Shown here piece after piece: positions 27,371 to 36,118 of a stretch of DNA of 64,000 nucleotides. The position numbers and the translations under genes are program-made. The notes beneath the pieces are model-generated. The model was not told the origin of the DNA. It made no database searches and saw only the letters and a list, made by a program, of their open reading frames with translations. The stretch's first letter is position 1. Every line of letters starts with the position of its first letter. The stretch is from Lacticaseibacillus zeae DSM 20178 = KCTC 3804 (GTDB taxonomy: Bacteria; Bacillota; Bacilli; Lactobacillales; Lactobacillaceae). The DNA lies in contig NZ_BACQ01000050.1 in assembly GCF_000260435.1 (NCBI RefSeq), positions 1 through 64,000 of the forward strand, read 5' to 3'.

Positions 27371-28513
27371 TCATTTAAATGGTGCTGGTCGCGCCTGCTG
27401 TTTCCCGAATGCATACAAAATCGCATCTAAAATTCGCTGCGATGCATGGCCATCGCCATATGGATTCTTGGCATTAGCCATGCGTTGATATTCAGTCTGG
27501 TCATCCAGCAACTGCAGCATCGCCGTGTTAACCGTCTGCGGATCGGTGCCGACCAACTTCAGGGTCCCAGCCTGAACCCCCTCCGGCCGCTCGGTAGTGT
27601 CGCGTAACACCAAAACCGGTTTGCCCAATGAAGGTGCTTCTTCCTGCACTCCACCGGAATCGGTCATGATGAAATAGCTGCGCGCGGCTAAGTTATGGAA
27701 GTCGACCACGTCCAGCGGTTCAATCAGATGAATCCGTTGGTGATGCCCTAAAATCGAATCAGCCGCCTCCTGAACCACTGGATTTAAATGCACTGGGTAG
27801 ATGATCTCGATATCTGGATGACTTTCAACAACATCCCGCATCACTTTGAAGACGCGGCGCATTGGTTCGCCTTGATTTTCGCGACGATGCATCGTGACCA
27901 GAATCATTTTCTTGTTGGGATCGATTAAGTCCAAAACCTCGTGATGATAATTATCCTGAACCGTTTGATCGAGTGCATCAATCGCCGTGTTGCCAGTCAC
28001 AAAGATCTGCTTGTCGGGATGATGTTCCTGCAACAGATTGGCGCGGCTCTGAGCTGTCGGCGCAAAATAAAGATCGCTTAAAACATCAGTTAACTGCCGA
28101 TTCATTTCTTCCGGATACGGGCTGTACTTGTTCCAAGTACGCAGCCCCGCTTCGACGTGACCGACTTTGGTTTGTTGATAAAAGGCCGAAATGCTAGCCG
28201 CAAATGTCGTGGTCGTATCGCCATGAACTAGCACGATATCCGGCTGTTCTCTGGCGATGATCTGTCCAAGCTTTAACAAAACACTACTTGTAATGTCTGC
28301 CAGTGTCTGTTGCGATTTCATAATGTTTAAGTCGTAGCGCGGCTGAATATGGAAAATCGTCAACACCTGATCCAACATGCCGCGATGCTGGCCAGTGACC
28401 ACAGTAACCTCATCAAACTCGTCATGCCGCTGTTTAAGCCCCAGAACGACCGGCGCCATTTTGATTGCTTCCGGCCGGGTCCCGAAGACTGTCATCACTT
28501 TAATTTTTGCCAA
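27371..28513 (-). CDS. wecB: UDP-N-acetylglucosamine 2-epimerase (non-hydrolysing)
   Basis: A 380-residue cytoplasmic enzyme interconverting UDP-GlcNAc and UDP-ManNAc, feeding wall teichoic acid linkage units or surface glycans. Family motifs are FGTRPEAIKMAPV at the N-terminus, HGDTTTTFA, VEAGLRT, TMHRREN and DSGGVQEEAPSLGKPVLVLRDTTERPE. The start is a TTG with AGAGG 8 nt upstream. It stands alone, about 16 kb from the exopolysaccharide cluster. Confidence 0.95.
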   Translation of the reverse strand: MAKIKVMTVFGTRPEAIKMAPVVLGLKQRHDEFDEVTVVTGQHRGMLDQVLTIFHIQPRYDLNIMKSQQTLADITSSVLLKLGQIIAREQPDIVLVHGDTTTTFAASISAFYQQTKVGHVEAGLRTWNKYSPYPEEMNRQLTDVLSDLYFAPTAQSRANLLQEHHPDKQIFVTGNTAIDALDQTVQDNYHHEVLDLIDPNKKMILVTMHRRENQGEPMRRVFKVMRDVVESHPDIEIIYPVHLNPVVQEAADSILGHHQRIHLIEPLDVVDFHNLAARSYFIMTDSGGVQEEAPSLGKPVLVLRDTTERPEGVQAGTLKLVGTDPQTVNTAMLQLLDDQTEYQRMANAKNPYGDGHASQRILDAILYAFGKQQARPAPFK

Positions 28514-28838
28514 GATGATGACCTCTTTTCCCCATTAAATCCGTTATTTTCTCTCGCCCGTTTTTAAATTACGATGAGTATAGCAGGTTGTTCCGATCGA
28601 ACCACGTGAAAACACTTGGGATGTTGGATGTTAACGTTCACTAACTTATTTGGTAGGTTATTCGTTTGTTTTTCGATAATCTCATCTTTGTCAGAAGATC
28701 TTCCGTATTCTCCCTGTTCCACATTGATATATCACTGTTTCTCGATGTTTCACTGCCTTGATTTTTTGGCTGAAAGGACTAACATTAGAAGTGAGTTAGG
28801 GTTCCCTAAAATAGCTCAAAATAAATGGAGGCGGGTTT
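28514..28838. other. Divergent intergenic region upstream of wecB and the 188-aa protein
   Basis: 325 bp between two divergent starts. It must hold both promoters, but no convincing -35/-10 pair was found and no small coding sequence is supported. Confidence 0.35.
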
Positions 28839-29405
28839 ATGCGTAAACGATATCGGGCAACGTTGCGGGCACTTAACTCGGATTGCATTGGCCGCCAAGC
28901 GCACGGATTTGCAAATTTTGAGGTCACCGATGATGACGCTTTGCAAATCCGAATCGAGATGTTCAATACGCCAGCGGATATGAACCATATGGCAGTATTG
29001 GAAAGTACCGGATCGGATGCGCCGGTAGTGCCGGCCACTAGCGCCCAGGACAAGAATCATGACGGCGTGGTTGACGAAGAAGAAGCCGAGCAAGTTTCCG
29101 GCAAGGTCTTTGTGCCGCTCGACAATGCACCGGATAAGCTGAAACTGGTCGGCAGCAAATACCCCGAAGCTGATGACAATGGCTTTTACATTTACCAACA
29201 GCGCGTCGTCGTATCCGCGCTGCGCGACCAATTGCGTAAGCGTTATGGCCGAGATGTGCTCAACCTCGACAACACGGTTATCTATGTCAACGGCGTGCAA
29301 AGTGATGTCATTCTGCCCAAGACCGTGGCAAGTGATCTGGATAAAAGCAAGCCATACCTTACTTTGCCAATTGCAGTTGGGAAGTTACGAAAAGTAATGG
29401 GTTAA
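28839..29405 (+). CDS. Hypothetical protein with an EF-hand-like calcium loop
   Basis: A 188-residue protein I do not recognise. It has no signal peptide or membrane segment. Residues 7-50 form a beta-rich stretch (ATLRALNSD ... GFANFEV ... LQIRIEMFN) that faintly recalls CHRD domains. Residues 71-82, DKNHDGVVDEEE, fit the canonical EF-hand loop at positions 1, 3, 5, 6, 8, 9 and 12. The C-terminal half contains RVVVSALRDQLRKRYGRDVLNL. GGAGGCGG precedes the ATG and codon use is like its neighbours, so the gene is real. It is a single-gene unit ending at the terminator at 29456-29511. Function unknown. Confidence 0.8.
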   Translation: MRKRYRATLRALNSDCIGRQAHGFANFEVTDDDALQIRIEMFNTPADMNHMAVLESTGSDAPVVPATSAQDKNHDGVVDEEEAEQVSGKVFVPLDNAPDKLKLVGSKYPEADDNGFYIYQQRVVVSALRDQLRKRYGRDVLNLDNTVIYVNGVQSDVILPKTVASDLDKSKPYLTLPIAVGKLRKVMG

Positions 29406-29455
29406 TTCCTTTTCTGACTAGCAATCGAGTTATCGTGTCCCACACGTTAATTTAA

Positions 29456-29511
29456 AAAGACTGGAACAACGCGCCTGATGAGTTCTCAGGTTCGCATTGC
29501 CCCAGCCTTTT
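29456..29511 (+). terminator. Terminator of the 188-aa protein gene
   Basis: AAAGACTGG pairs with CCAGCCTTT, with an inner CCTGA/TCAGG stem, and T4 follows on the plus strand. Confidence 0.7.
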
Positions 29512-29556
29512 GCTGAATTTCGATTCAAATTTTGTAAAGTGTAGGCAATGACCTTT

Positions 29557-29595
29557 GTGCCGTACCAAACTCCGCAATCTCCGGCGGTTTGGCAC
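29557..29595. repeat. Short remnant of the intergenic inverted-repeat element
   Basis: GTGCC, CCAAACTCCGCAATCTCCGG and TTTGGCAC here equal the outer ends of the longer elements at 33458-33646 and 36988-37164 but with the interior missing. It lies between the terminator at 29456-29511 and the EIIA gene. Confidence 0.65.
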
Positions 29596-29661
29596 TAAGG
29601 TTTAAACATGCCTAACGCGCTATCTTCCTGGACATGAATGATACTTCACGTACCACTATTG

Positions 29662-29994
29662 TTAATCAGTCACCACGGTTACTTCCGCCAAGCGCTGATA
29701 CACTGCCACGACTTCGCCAGCTAAATCGCGAAACGTGATTGCATTCATTAAGTGATCCTGCGCATGCACCATCAGCAACGAAATCGTCGCATGCTCGCCG
29801 CTTGCCTCGGCTGTCAACAACTCAGTCTGCACATTGTGAGCCGTCACCAATGCTTCATCAGCCAATTTTAAATGGTGATCCGCTTCGCTGAAGTTGCCGG
29901 TTTTCGCTGTCTGAATGGCTTCAAAGGCCTCACTTTTAGCGTTACCACCGGCCATAATCAAGCCCATAATCGTTTCTTCGTTTACTTCATGCAT
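29662..29994 (-). CDS. PTS lactose/cellobiose-type EIIA component
   Basis: A 110-residue all-helical EIIA of the lactose/cellobiose family. The phosphorylated histidine is His77 in LLMVHAQDHLM. It would pass phosphate from HPr to a matching EIIB, but no EIIB gene is present in this operon. The ATG at 29994 is chosen over an upstream in-frame start because GAGGGGA lies before it and the family begins this way. It is the last gene of the operon led by the EIIC gene at 33284. Confidence 0.9.
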   Translation of the reverse strand: MHEVNEETIMGLIMAGGNAKSEAFEAIQTAKTGNFSEADHHLKLADEALVTAHNVQTELLTAEASGEHATISLLMVHAQDHLMNAITFRDLAGEVVAVYQRLAEVTVVTD

Positions 29995-30032
29995 AACTTT
30001 AATTTCCCCTCGGATTAATCTTGAATAAGTTG

Positions 30033-31133
30033 CTAGTTGGCAACGCGTTTTAGCATAAACGTCCGCCATGGCTTTAACAATGACAACAACGCCAGATCTT
30101 CATCGGTCAGTTGGCCGATTTTATTGCGGCGCCCATCGTTGGGCAGATCACGCAACACGATTTGCAACTCGCCTGCGTAACGCTTGTAAGTTTCATTGAC
30201 CACCACGACATCCCCGCGGTGCAAGATTCCGGTGGCATCATGTGCCGGCAACGGTTGTCCGGCGTAACGTACGCGCGGTTGGGTATCGCGAATCAGGTAA
30301 TCAGACGCATCGCCGCGATACAGGTGAGCTTCACTGAATGCAATTTTGGCTTCGAGATCCGCAAGCGCCGGCTCAGTGGTCATCCACAATGTCGGATAAG
30401 GACAAAAGAATGCCAATGCGGCTGCTTTTAAATCAGCCTCACTTGCCAGTGCATTGCCAATGAGGACGTCATCAATCACCTCGGTTAAACGCAGATGATG
30501 TACTTGACTTGCAATCGAACGGTGACGATCGCTTTCCAATGTCGGCAAGCCTTCGCTGACCGGCCACGGCCCGTGATCCGCACTCGGCGCACTGATAAAA
30601 GCCGCTGTTCGGAGTCCATACTGCCGAAACTTCTGGGAATAAGCCACCATCCGTTCATCGCCTAAGCCAGTGTATTCTTGCGGATAAAAGTTGTGACAAC
30701 CTAGTAAGTTCGACCGCCGCGGACCAAAGGACATGATCGCATCGATTGCATTCGTCCCGGCACTCATGTTGAGTTCGATTTTCAGACCATATTGGTTATG
30801 CGTCATCAAGGCTTCTTCCTGACCGGTGAAGCCTTCATCAAGACGCAGGCCCCAAACGCCTAAGTCATGGAAGAAACTCAGGTCATAATAGTCAATGCCC
30901 AGTTCTTTAAACAGCGGCGGCGCAATATCGACAATGGTTTGAAAACCAAGTTGATTGGCCTTGGCCACCACGGCTTTGAAAACCGCAAGCTGATCGCGAC
31001 CGTGGTCTCCTGACAGTTGTAGCAGTGACGTGAAAAGCCGGCGGTAACCGAATTGCCGGGCAGCTTCCAAATAGGCAGTTGCCTGCGCGACCGTTGTTTG
31101 TTCCGGATAGAGGCTGATGCCAAGTTTGCCCAT
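30033..31133 (-). CDS. MupG family (DUF871) TIM-barrel protein, 6-phospho-muramidase-like
   Basis: A 366-residue protein of the DUF871/MupG family: an N-terminal TIM barrel (GISLYPEQ, RLFTSLLQ, YYDLSFFHDLGVWGLRLDEGF, IELNMSAGTN, GCHNFYP) and a C-terminal cyclophilin-like domain from about residue 240. Characterised members cleave MurNAc-6-phosphate from GlcNAc or act on related phosphorylated disaccharides. AAGGAGG precedes the ATG. Beside PTS genes it should hydrolyse the imported 6-phospho-disaccharide; a wall-derived sugar is a reasonable guess. Confidence 0.88.
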   Translation of the reverse strand: MGKLGISLYPEQTTVAQATAYLEAARQFGYRRLFTSLLQLSGDHGRDQLAVFKAVVAKANQLGFQTIVDIAPPLFKELGIDYYDLSFFHDLGVWGLRLDEGFTGQEEALMTHNQYGLKIELNMSAGTNAIDAIMSFGPRRSNLLGCHNFYPQEYTGLGDERMVAYSQKFRQYGLRTAAFISAPSADHGPWPVSEGLPTLESDRHRSIASQVHHLRLTEVIDDVLIGNALASEADLKAAALAFFCPYPTLWMTTEPALADLEAKIAFSEAHLYRGDASDYLIRDTQPRVRYAGQPLPAHDATGILHRGDVVVVNETYKRYAGELQIVLRDLPNDGRRNKIGQLTDEDLALLSLLKPWRTFMLKRVAN

Positions 31134-31224
31134 AGTTCCTCCTTTTAGCGTTTGTTGCGCGTGATCTTTCAGCGATTATGGCGCAAAAGATCACGCTTCA
31201 TTCCTACAGTGTCTGTTTAGACCC

Positions 31225-31635
31225 TCAGGTAGCACACATCTGGCGGGCCATTTTTTTAAAGCGCCGTTTACGGAACCACCCGAGCAAAAAACCGCTGGCA
31301 CGATTGTTGGCGGCACCACGCGCACTTTTGGCGACAAGTGACTCTTCATAGACGAGCCGACTTTTACCGTTTTCCAGTAGGGTTAATTGATAGCGGACTT
31401 TAAAATCATCCCGTGGCGTTGCCAATTCATACGCATAGACTGAGTTAGGTTCGAACTCGGTGATGGTCAGCAGCGCCGTGCGTCCATTCGGCCAATTTTT
31501 GGCGTAACTGAACCCGCGCAGACTTTTAGGCAGCGGTTCGCGCCCGGTGTGCTGGCGAATATCGGCTAAGGCAGATTGTTGCAATTGATTGAAAAAGACG
31601 TTCGGTGCCACGGGTAAATTCATAATAATCTTCAT
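31225..31635 (-). CDS. DUF3284 domain protein
   Basis: A 136-residue cytoplasmic protein of the DUF3284 family, which is repeatedly found in lactobacillus cellobiose-type PTS operons. Its beta-rich START-like core runs from MNLPVAPNVFFNQLQQS to ARSARG and the C-terminus is strongly basic (WFRKRRFKKMARQM). AAAGGAGGCC lies before the ATG at 31635. Role unknown; operon position suggests handling or sensing of the PTS product. Confidence 0.85.
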   Translation of the reverse strand: MKIIMNLPVAPNVFFNQLQQSALADIRQHTGREPLPKSLRGFSYAKNWPNGRTALLTITEFEPNSVYAYELATPRDDFKVRYQLTLLENGKSRLVYEESLVAKSARGAANNRASGFLLGWFRKRRFKKMARQMCAT

Positions 31636-31695
31636 ACTGGCCTCCTTTGGCACGATGCGGCGTGGTGGATCAACCCCGATCGTGACTGCGTTGGT

Positions 31696-31860
31696 TTATT
31701 TTGCTTTGACAAGACCGACGTACCAGCGGGTGCAGAAAATGGTGGCGATGACGCCTAGAAGACAGCCGGCAATGCGCCATGGTGTCGGCATCAACGCGCT
31801 GAAAACGATGATTGCCATACTAATGTTAATTAGAATTAGCGCGGTGGTTGCGGTTTTCAA
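31696..31860 (-). CDS. Small membrane protein (54 aa) in the PTS operon
   Basis: A 54-residue protein starting at a TTG that overlaps the EIIC stop codon (ATTGA), with AAGGTGAT about 7 nt upstream. It is mostly hydrophobic, with two helices (ALILINISMAIIVFSAL and IAGCLLGVIATIFC) joined by a PTPWR turn and a basic C-terminus ending GLVKAK. Translational coupling to the EIIC gene suggests it helps or stabilises the permease. I do not recognise a family. Confidence 0.7.
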   Translation of the reverse strand: MKTATTALILINISMAIIVFSALMPTPWRIAGCLLGVIATIFCTRWYVGLVKAK

Positions 31861-33284
31861 ATCGCATCACCTTCTAGGTTGCGATCGTCATCGGTTGCTT
31901 CTTTGGTTTTTTCTACTGGCGGTTCGGTCATGTGCAGTTCCGGATCCAGCTTATTGGCCGCCTTGACGAATGGTACATAAATCAGGAAGCCGATGACCAT
32001 GTTCACGGCTTGCAGAATCGGTGCGCGCCAATCCATGGTGGCGATGATCGAGTTGACAAATGGCGGCATAGACCACACGATTTGGTTCTTGACTGGCGAT
32101 ACCCAGCCTAGCATGTGTGCGCCGTACGCGATCGAGACCATCACAACCGGTGCCGCGATGAATGGAATGAAGTAAATCGGATCGAGCACAATTGGCAGTC
32201 CGAACATCACCGGTTCGTTGACGTTAAAGCAGCCAGGCGCAATTGAGAGCTTCGCCACGGTACGCTGGTCGTCACGCTTGGAGAACATGAGGATGGCGAT
32301 CAGTAACAGTAAAGTACTGCCGGCCCCACCGATCCATGCATACAGATCGAAGGCGTTACGGGTCCAAACAAACGGTAGTGCTTCGCCTTTCATGAATGCA
32401 TTCATATTGGCGATTTGGGCGGTTAACCAGATCGAGTCCAAAACCGGGCCCAAGACGTTGGTGCCGTGGAGACCGAAGAACCAGAAAATCTGTACCAGCA
32501 GCGTCATCAGTAACACCGCCCAGAAGCCTTGGGACATGTTCAAAAGTGGTTCCTGAACAATCGTGGCGATGAACTCGATGACGGTGGTCTTGTTGACGCT
32601 GAACAGGTAATTCACGATGCCGGCCAGGTATAGCGCGGCGGTGGCGGGAATGATCCCGGTGAATGCCTTGGCGATGGCTGGCGGCACCGATTCTGGCATG
32701 CGAATCGTGACGTTTTTCTTCATTAACCAGATGTAGAGGGTCATGGCAAGGGCGCCCATGATCATGACGGTGAAGAAGCCATAGGAGCCGAAGAACTTGT
32801 TGAAGTTGAAGAAGCCCCACATGCTGACGTTTTTGCCGTCTACAACGCCACCGGCATCGGTGATGAGTTTAGTCGCGCCCTTACCGAGTGTGCCTTTTAA
32901 CGCTAAGGTGAAGTTTTGCGGCAGGCTCATGATGAACGTGCCGAGCACAACAATCCCGCCGGTCACCGGTTCCACTTGGTACTGAACGGCTAGGTGGTAA
33001 CCGAACGTAAAGGCGAAGAGCAGGCCTAAAATGGCTAGGGTTCCGGTCCACACCATGGCGTTGATGCCGATGAGCCATTGCATGCTGTTGACGATACCCA
33101 TCCACTTGAACTGGGTCGGGATGTCCCGAATCAAAACGTTCAAGACGGTGGATACCGCGCCGGCCATCATCGCCGGCATGATCGCGATAAACGCGTCACG
33201 TAATGCGACTAACCAGCGAATCGATCCAATCTTTGCTGCGACCGGGACGATATGCCGGTTCAGCCAACCAATAAATGCATTCAT
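31857..33284 (-). CDS. PTS cellobiose-family EIIC permease
   Basis: A 475-residue EIIC of the lactose/cellobiose family (CelB type) with about ten helices. Visible family marks are RDAFIAIMPAMMAGAVSTVL at the start, FGLHGTNVLGPV near residue 275 and the substrate-site segment CFNVNEPVMFGLPIVLDP near residue 350. The C-terminus is extended and charged (KTKEATDDDRNLEGD). The ATG at 33284 has GAAGGGAG upstream. It heads the operon EIIC, small membrane protein, DUF3284, MupG-like, EIIA. Sugar is not certain. Confidence 0.92.
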   Translation of the reverse strand: MNAFIGWLNRHIVPVAAKIGSIRWLVALRDAFIAIMPAMMAGAVSTVLNVLIRDIPTQFKWMGIVNSMQWLIGINAMVWTGTLAILGLLFAFTFGYHLAVQYQVEPVTGGIVVLGTFIMSLPQNFTLALKGTLGKGATKLITDAGGVVDGKNVSMWGFFNFNKFFGSYGFFTVMIMGALAMTLYIWLMKKNVTIRMPESVPPAIAKAFTGIIPATAALYLAGIVNYLFSVNKTTVIEFIATIVQEPLLNMSQGFWAVLLMTLLVQIFWFFGLHGTNVLGPVLDSIWLTAQIANMNAFMKGEALPFVWTRNAFDLYAWIGGAGSTLLLLIAILMFSKRDDQRTVAKLSIAPGCFNVNEPVMFGLPIVLDPIYFIPFIAAPVVMVSIAYGAHMLGWVSPVKNQIVWSMPPFVNSIIATMDWRAPILQAVNMVIGFLIYVPFVKAANKLDPELHMTEPPVEKTKEATDDDRNLEGDAI

Positions 33285-33343
33285 ACTATGCACTCCCTTC
33301 AAAAATTTTATAATGTCGTTATTAGTGCTTAACTACAATTAAA

Positions 33344-33373
33344 ATTCTACGGGAGTGCCAGATGGCGGGTCAA
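33344..33373 (-). promoter_or_regulatory. Promoter of the PTS operon
   Basis: On the minus strand TTGACC, 18 nt, TAGAAT, about 60 nt upstream of the EIIC ATG. The spacing is at the upper limit but both boxes are good. Confidence 0.6.
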
Positions 33374-33457
33374 AGATTATAGTAGTTATTGTTTATAATT
33401 TTTATAAGCAAAATGTTTGACTTTGACGAAGGCGTTTTTAGGCTTGTGTTCTTTGTC

Positions 33458-33646
33458 GTGCCAAACTCCGCAATCTCCGGCCAGCTGGGGTGGCGACGCG
33501 AAGCTCGCGAAGCTAGAGTGGAGACGGCGCTTTGAGCCAGAAAACCGCTGTCTCAAAGTCGCCTAACAACATCAGCGACAAAGACCGTCGCTGTGTTGTT
33601 TCCACAACTGAGCCCCATCTGGCCTACGATTGCTCCGCTTTGGCAC
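33458..33646. repeat. Intergenic inverted-repeat element, copy A (about 189 bp)
   Basis: Ends are imperfect inverted repeats of about 33 bp: GTGCCAAACTCCGCAATC...GGCCAG at the left and its complement (CTGGCC...GATTGC...TTTGGCAC) at the right. Inside are two hairpins, one with CTTTGAG/CTCAAAG and one at 33567-33598 with loop AAAGACC. No open frame. It resembles a MITE or a repeated structured element; copy B is inverted relative to it. Confidence 0.8.
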
Positions 33647-33832
33647 TGGCTTATTTAAGTTCCAATGGACTGTGTAGCTGATCTTTCTTTTTCAAACAGG
33701 TCCGCCTTAGTTTATTGAAAGTAACCCTTCTTCGAATAGTTGAACATGTCCCCACCTAACATGTAGACCGAGCAAATCACCGGCCGTTTGCTTATAATAG
33801 ATTAAAACCAGAGATTTTCCAGGAGGCGCACC

Positions 33833-36055
33833 ATGGCAAATATTGAATATGATCCGCAACGCCAGCTTTTTCATCTGCATAACGCGACTTTTAGTTACAT
33901 TATTCAGGTGATTCGCGGGTACCTTGTGAAGCGTTATTGCGGTCCGGCGCTGGAGCAGTTTTCCGGAACGGCGAAGCTGGAAGATTTCAGCCATGCGTTT
34001 AACATTCAAAATGATGCCGCGCCGTTTTCGCTGACCACCCTGCCGCTTGAATATAGTACGCTGATGGGTGGCGATTATCGCACGCCTGCTTATGCCGTGC
34101 GAAATGCTCATGGCCAGTTGATCGGTAATCTTAAGTTTCACGATTTTCAGATTTTGGCTGGTAATGAAAACTTCAACGGCACGCTGCCGACTGCGCGGAC
34201 GCCGCATGGACAGACGCTGATTATTACCATGCATGATGAGACCGATACGTTGGCGGTTCACCTTAAGTACACGATTGTTGGCGATCTGCCGGTATTGCTT
34301 AAGCAAGTGGCTTACCGCAATTTGAGTGATAACACCCTGACGATTACCCATGCAGCCAGTCTTCAGCTTGATTTTGACGATCATGCCTATGACCTCATTA
34401 CCTTGACCGGGGCGCATCTGAGTGAAGCCAGTGTGACCCGTCAGCCGCTGACGCCCGGCAAAAAATCAATTGCCAGCAATTATGGCGCGAGTGGCCCACA
34501 AGGCGTGCCGGCGACGATTCTGGCAGCCCCCGCGACCGACGATTTTGCCGGCGAGGCGCTGGGCGTCACCCTTTTGTGGAGCGGCAATTTTAATTACACG
34601 GCACAGGTGGATCAGTTTGGTAATAGTCGATTGGTGATGGGGTTGAATCCGGAACTCTTTTCCTGGCAGCTTAAGCCCGGCAAGCCGTTTGTTACGCCCG
34701 AGGCTGCGGTCGCTTACACGACTAAGGGGCTGAATGATCTGAGTCATATTTTCCATCAGTTCTTCGCCAATCACGTCATGCCGGTGCCGCGGCGGAATCT
34801 GATTGAATATAATACGTGGGAATCGACTTATTTTGACGTGAGCGAAGCCAAGGTGCTGGCGGAGATTCCGAAAGCGGAAGCGCTGGGCGTCGAACTGATC
34901 GTGGTGGATGACGGCTGGTTTAAAAATCGCCCCAACGATGCTGGTCAGCTCGGCGATTGGGTGCCGGATCCGGTGAAGTTCCCGCGCGGCTTGCGGCCAG
35001 TTGCCGATGCCTTGCACGCGCGGGGACTGGCGTTCGGCTTATGGGTTGAGCCGGAAATGATCAGCGAAAATAGCGAACTGTACGCGGCACACCCAGATTG
35101 GGCCATGCAATATGTCGGGCAAAAGCCGTTGCGGTCGCGTAATCAATTGGTATTGGACCTCAGCCAGCGCATCGTGCAGGATCATTTGATTGCCGTGTTG
35201 ACTGACTTGGTCCGCACGAATCACATCGACTATCTAAAATGGGATTACAATCGCCACTTCAGTCAGCCCGGCAGCCCGGTTTTGCCCCCGGATCAACAAG
35301 GTGAAGTGGGTTACCGGTACACGCGTGGCTTGTATCGCGTGTTGAAAACATTACGTGACACTTTTCCTAAGCTCATCATCGAAAATTGTTCTTCCGGTGG
35401 TGGCCGATTGGACGGTGGGATGCTGGCGTACACCGATCAGACGTGGACCAGCGATTTCACCGATCCGGTTTATCGCATGAAGATTATGAATGGTTTTTCG
35501 TTATTCTTCCCGCTTAAAACGTTCGTCTCCCACTTTACGATGTCGCCTAATCTGCAGGATTCACGGGTGACGCCGCTTCGAACGCGGGCGCTGCTGAGTC
35601 TGGTCGGCGTGACCGGCATTGAATGTCCGCCGAGCCAACTCAGTCCTGCCGAAGCCGCAGCGGTCAAGGCCAGCTTTGCCTTTTACAAAGCCAACCGCGC
35701 CGAATTGCAAAACGGCAGCCTTTATCGCCTCCATCCCAGCCATCCGAATCAGGATCAGGTCTGCTGGCTCATCACCGACGAGGCGAAAACCAAGGCGATC
35801 GTCCTGACGTCAGCCGGAGTCATTGCGCCGATTCCCCACTATCAGCATGTCCTGCTGCACTATCTGCGTCCGACCATGTCGTATCAGATTAACGACAAAA
35901 AGACCGCAACCGGTGCGGAGTTGAACTTTGCCGGCGTGACCTTGCCGCTGGCGCATGGTGACTTTTCCGCAACCTTGATGACATTGCAGGCCGTCAGCCA
36001 TCTGCCGCAAACAACGACGCAAGCGAATGGCGATATCGCTAAGTTGCCGTTTTAG
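33833..36055 (+). CDS. melA: Alpha-galactosidase, GH36
   Basis: A 740-residue cytoplasmic GH36 enzyme that releases galactose from melibiose and raffinose-type sugars. The N-terminal beta-sandwich is followed by the TIM barrel with WESTYFDV, VVDDGWF and WVEPEMISENSELY; the nucleophile is Asp at about residue 471 in KWDYNR and the acid/base Asp is at about 541 in WTSDFTD. CSSGGGR is also present. AGGAGG lies 7 nt before the ATG, and TATAAT at 33793-33798 is a likely -10. It stands as a single gene with no galactoside transporter next to it. Confidence 0.95.
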   Translation: MANIEYDPQRQLFHLHNATFSYIIQVIRGYLVKRYCGPALEQFSGTAKLEDFSHAFNIQNDAAPFSLTTLPLEYSTLMGGDYRTPAYAVRNAHGQLIGNLKFHDFQILAGNENFNGTLPTARTPHGQTLIITMHDETDTLAVHLKYTIVGDLPVLLKQVAYRNLSDNTLTITHAASLQLDFDDHAYDLITLTGAHLSEASVTRQPLTPGKKSIASNYGASGPQGVPATILAAPATDDFAGEALGVTLLWSGNFNYTAQVDQFGNSRLVMGLNPELFSWQLKPGKPFVTPEAAVAYTTKGLNDLSHIFHQFFANHVMPVPRRNLIEYNTWESTYFDVSEAKVLAEIPKAEALGVELIVVDDGWFKNRPNDAGQLGDWVPDPVKFPRGLRPVADALHARGLAFGLWVEPEMISENSELYAAHPDWAMQYVGQKPLRSRNQLVLDLSQRIVQDHLIAVLTDLVRTNHIDYLKWDYNRHFSQPGSPVLPPDQQGEVGYRYTRGLYRVLKTLRDTFPKLIIENCSSGGGRLDGGMLAYTDQTWTSDFTDPVYRMKIMNGFSLFFPLKTFVSHFTMSPNLQDSRVTPLRTRALLSLVGVTGIECPPSQLSPAEAAAVKASFAFYKANRAELQNGSLYRLHPSHPNQDQVCWLITDEAKTKAIVLTSAGVIAPIPHYQHVLLHYLRPTMSYQINDKKTATGAELNFAGVTLPLAHGDFSATLMTLQAVSHLPQTTTQANGDIAKLPF

Positions 36056-36118
36056 TAGTGTCAGCACTGCCATTTTTTTAAAAATGGCTCATCCTACTTA
36101 GAAAGTTTGGTTTTCTCT

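Noticed and set aside
33350-33372. TGGCAC resembling the -24 part of a sigma-54 promoter before the EIIC gene
   Set aside because: The -12 element lacks GC at the required spacing and no PTS-regulation-domain activator is nearby; an ordinary sigma-A promoter overlaps it.
33707-34417. 236-codon frame on the minus strand
   Set aside because: It lies opposite the start of the alpha-galactosidase, is rich in Arg/Gln/His typical of antisense translation and has no ribosome site.
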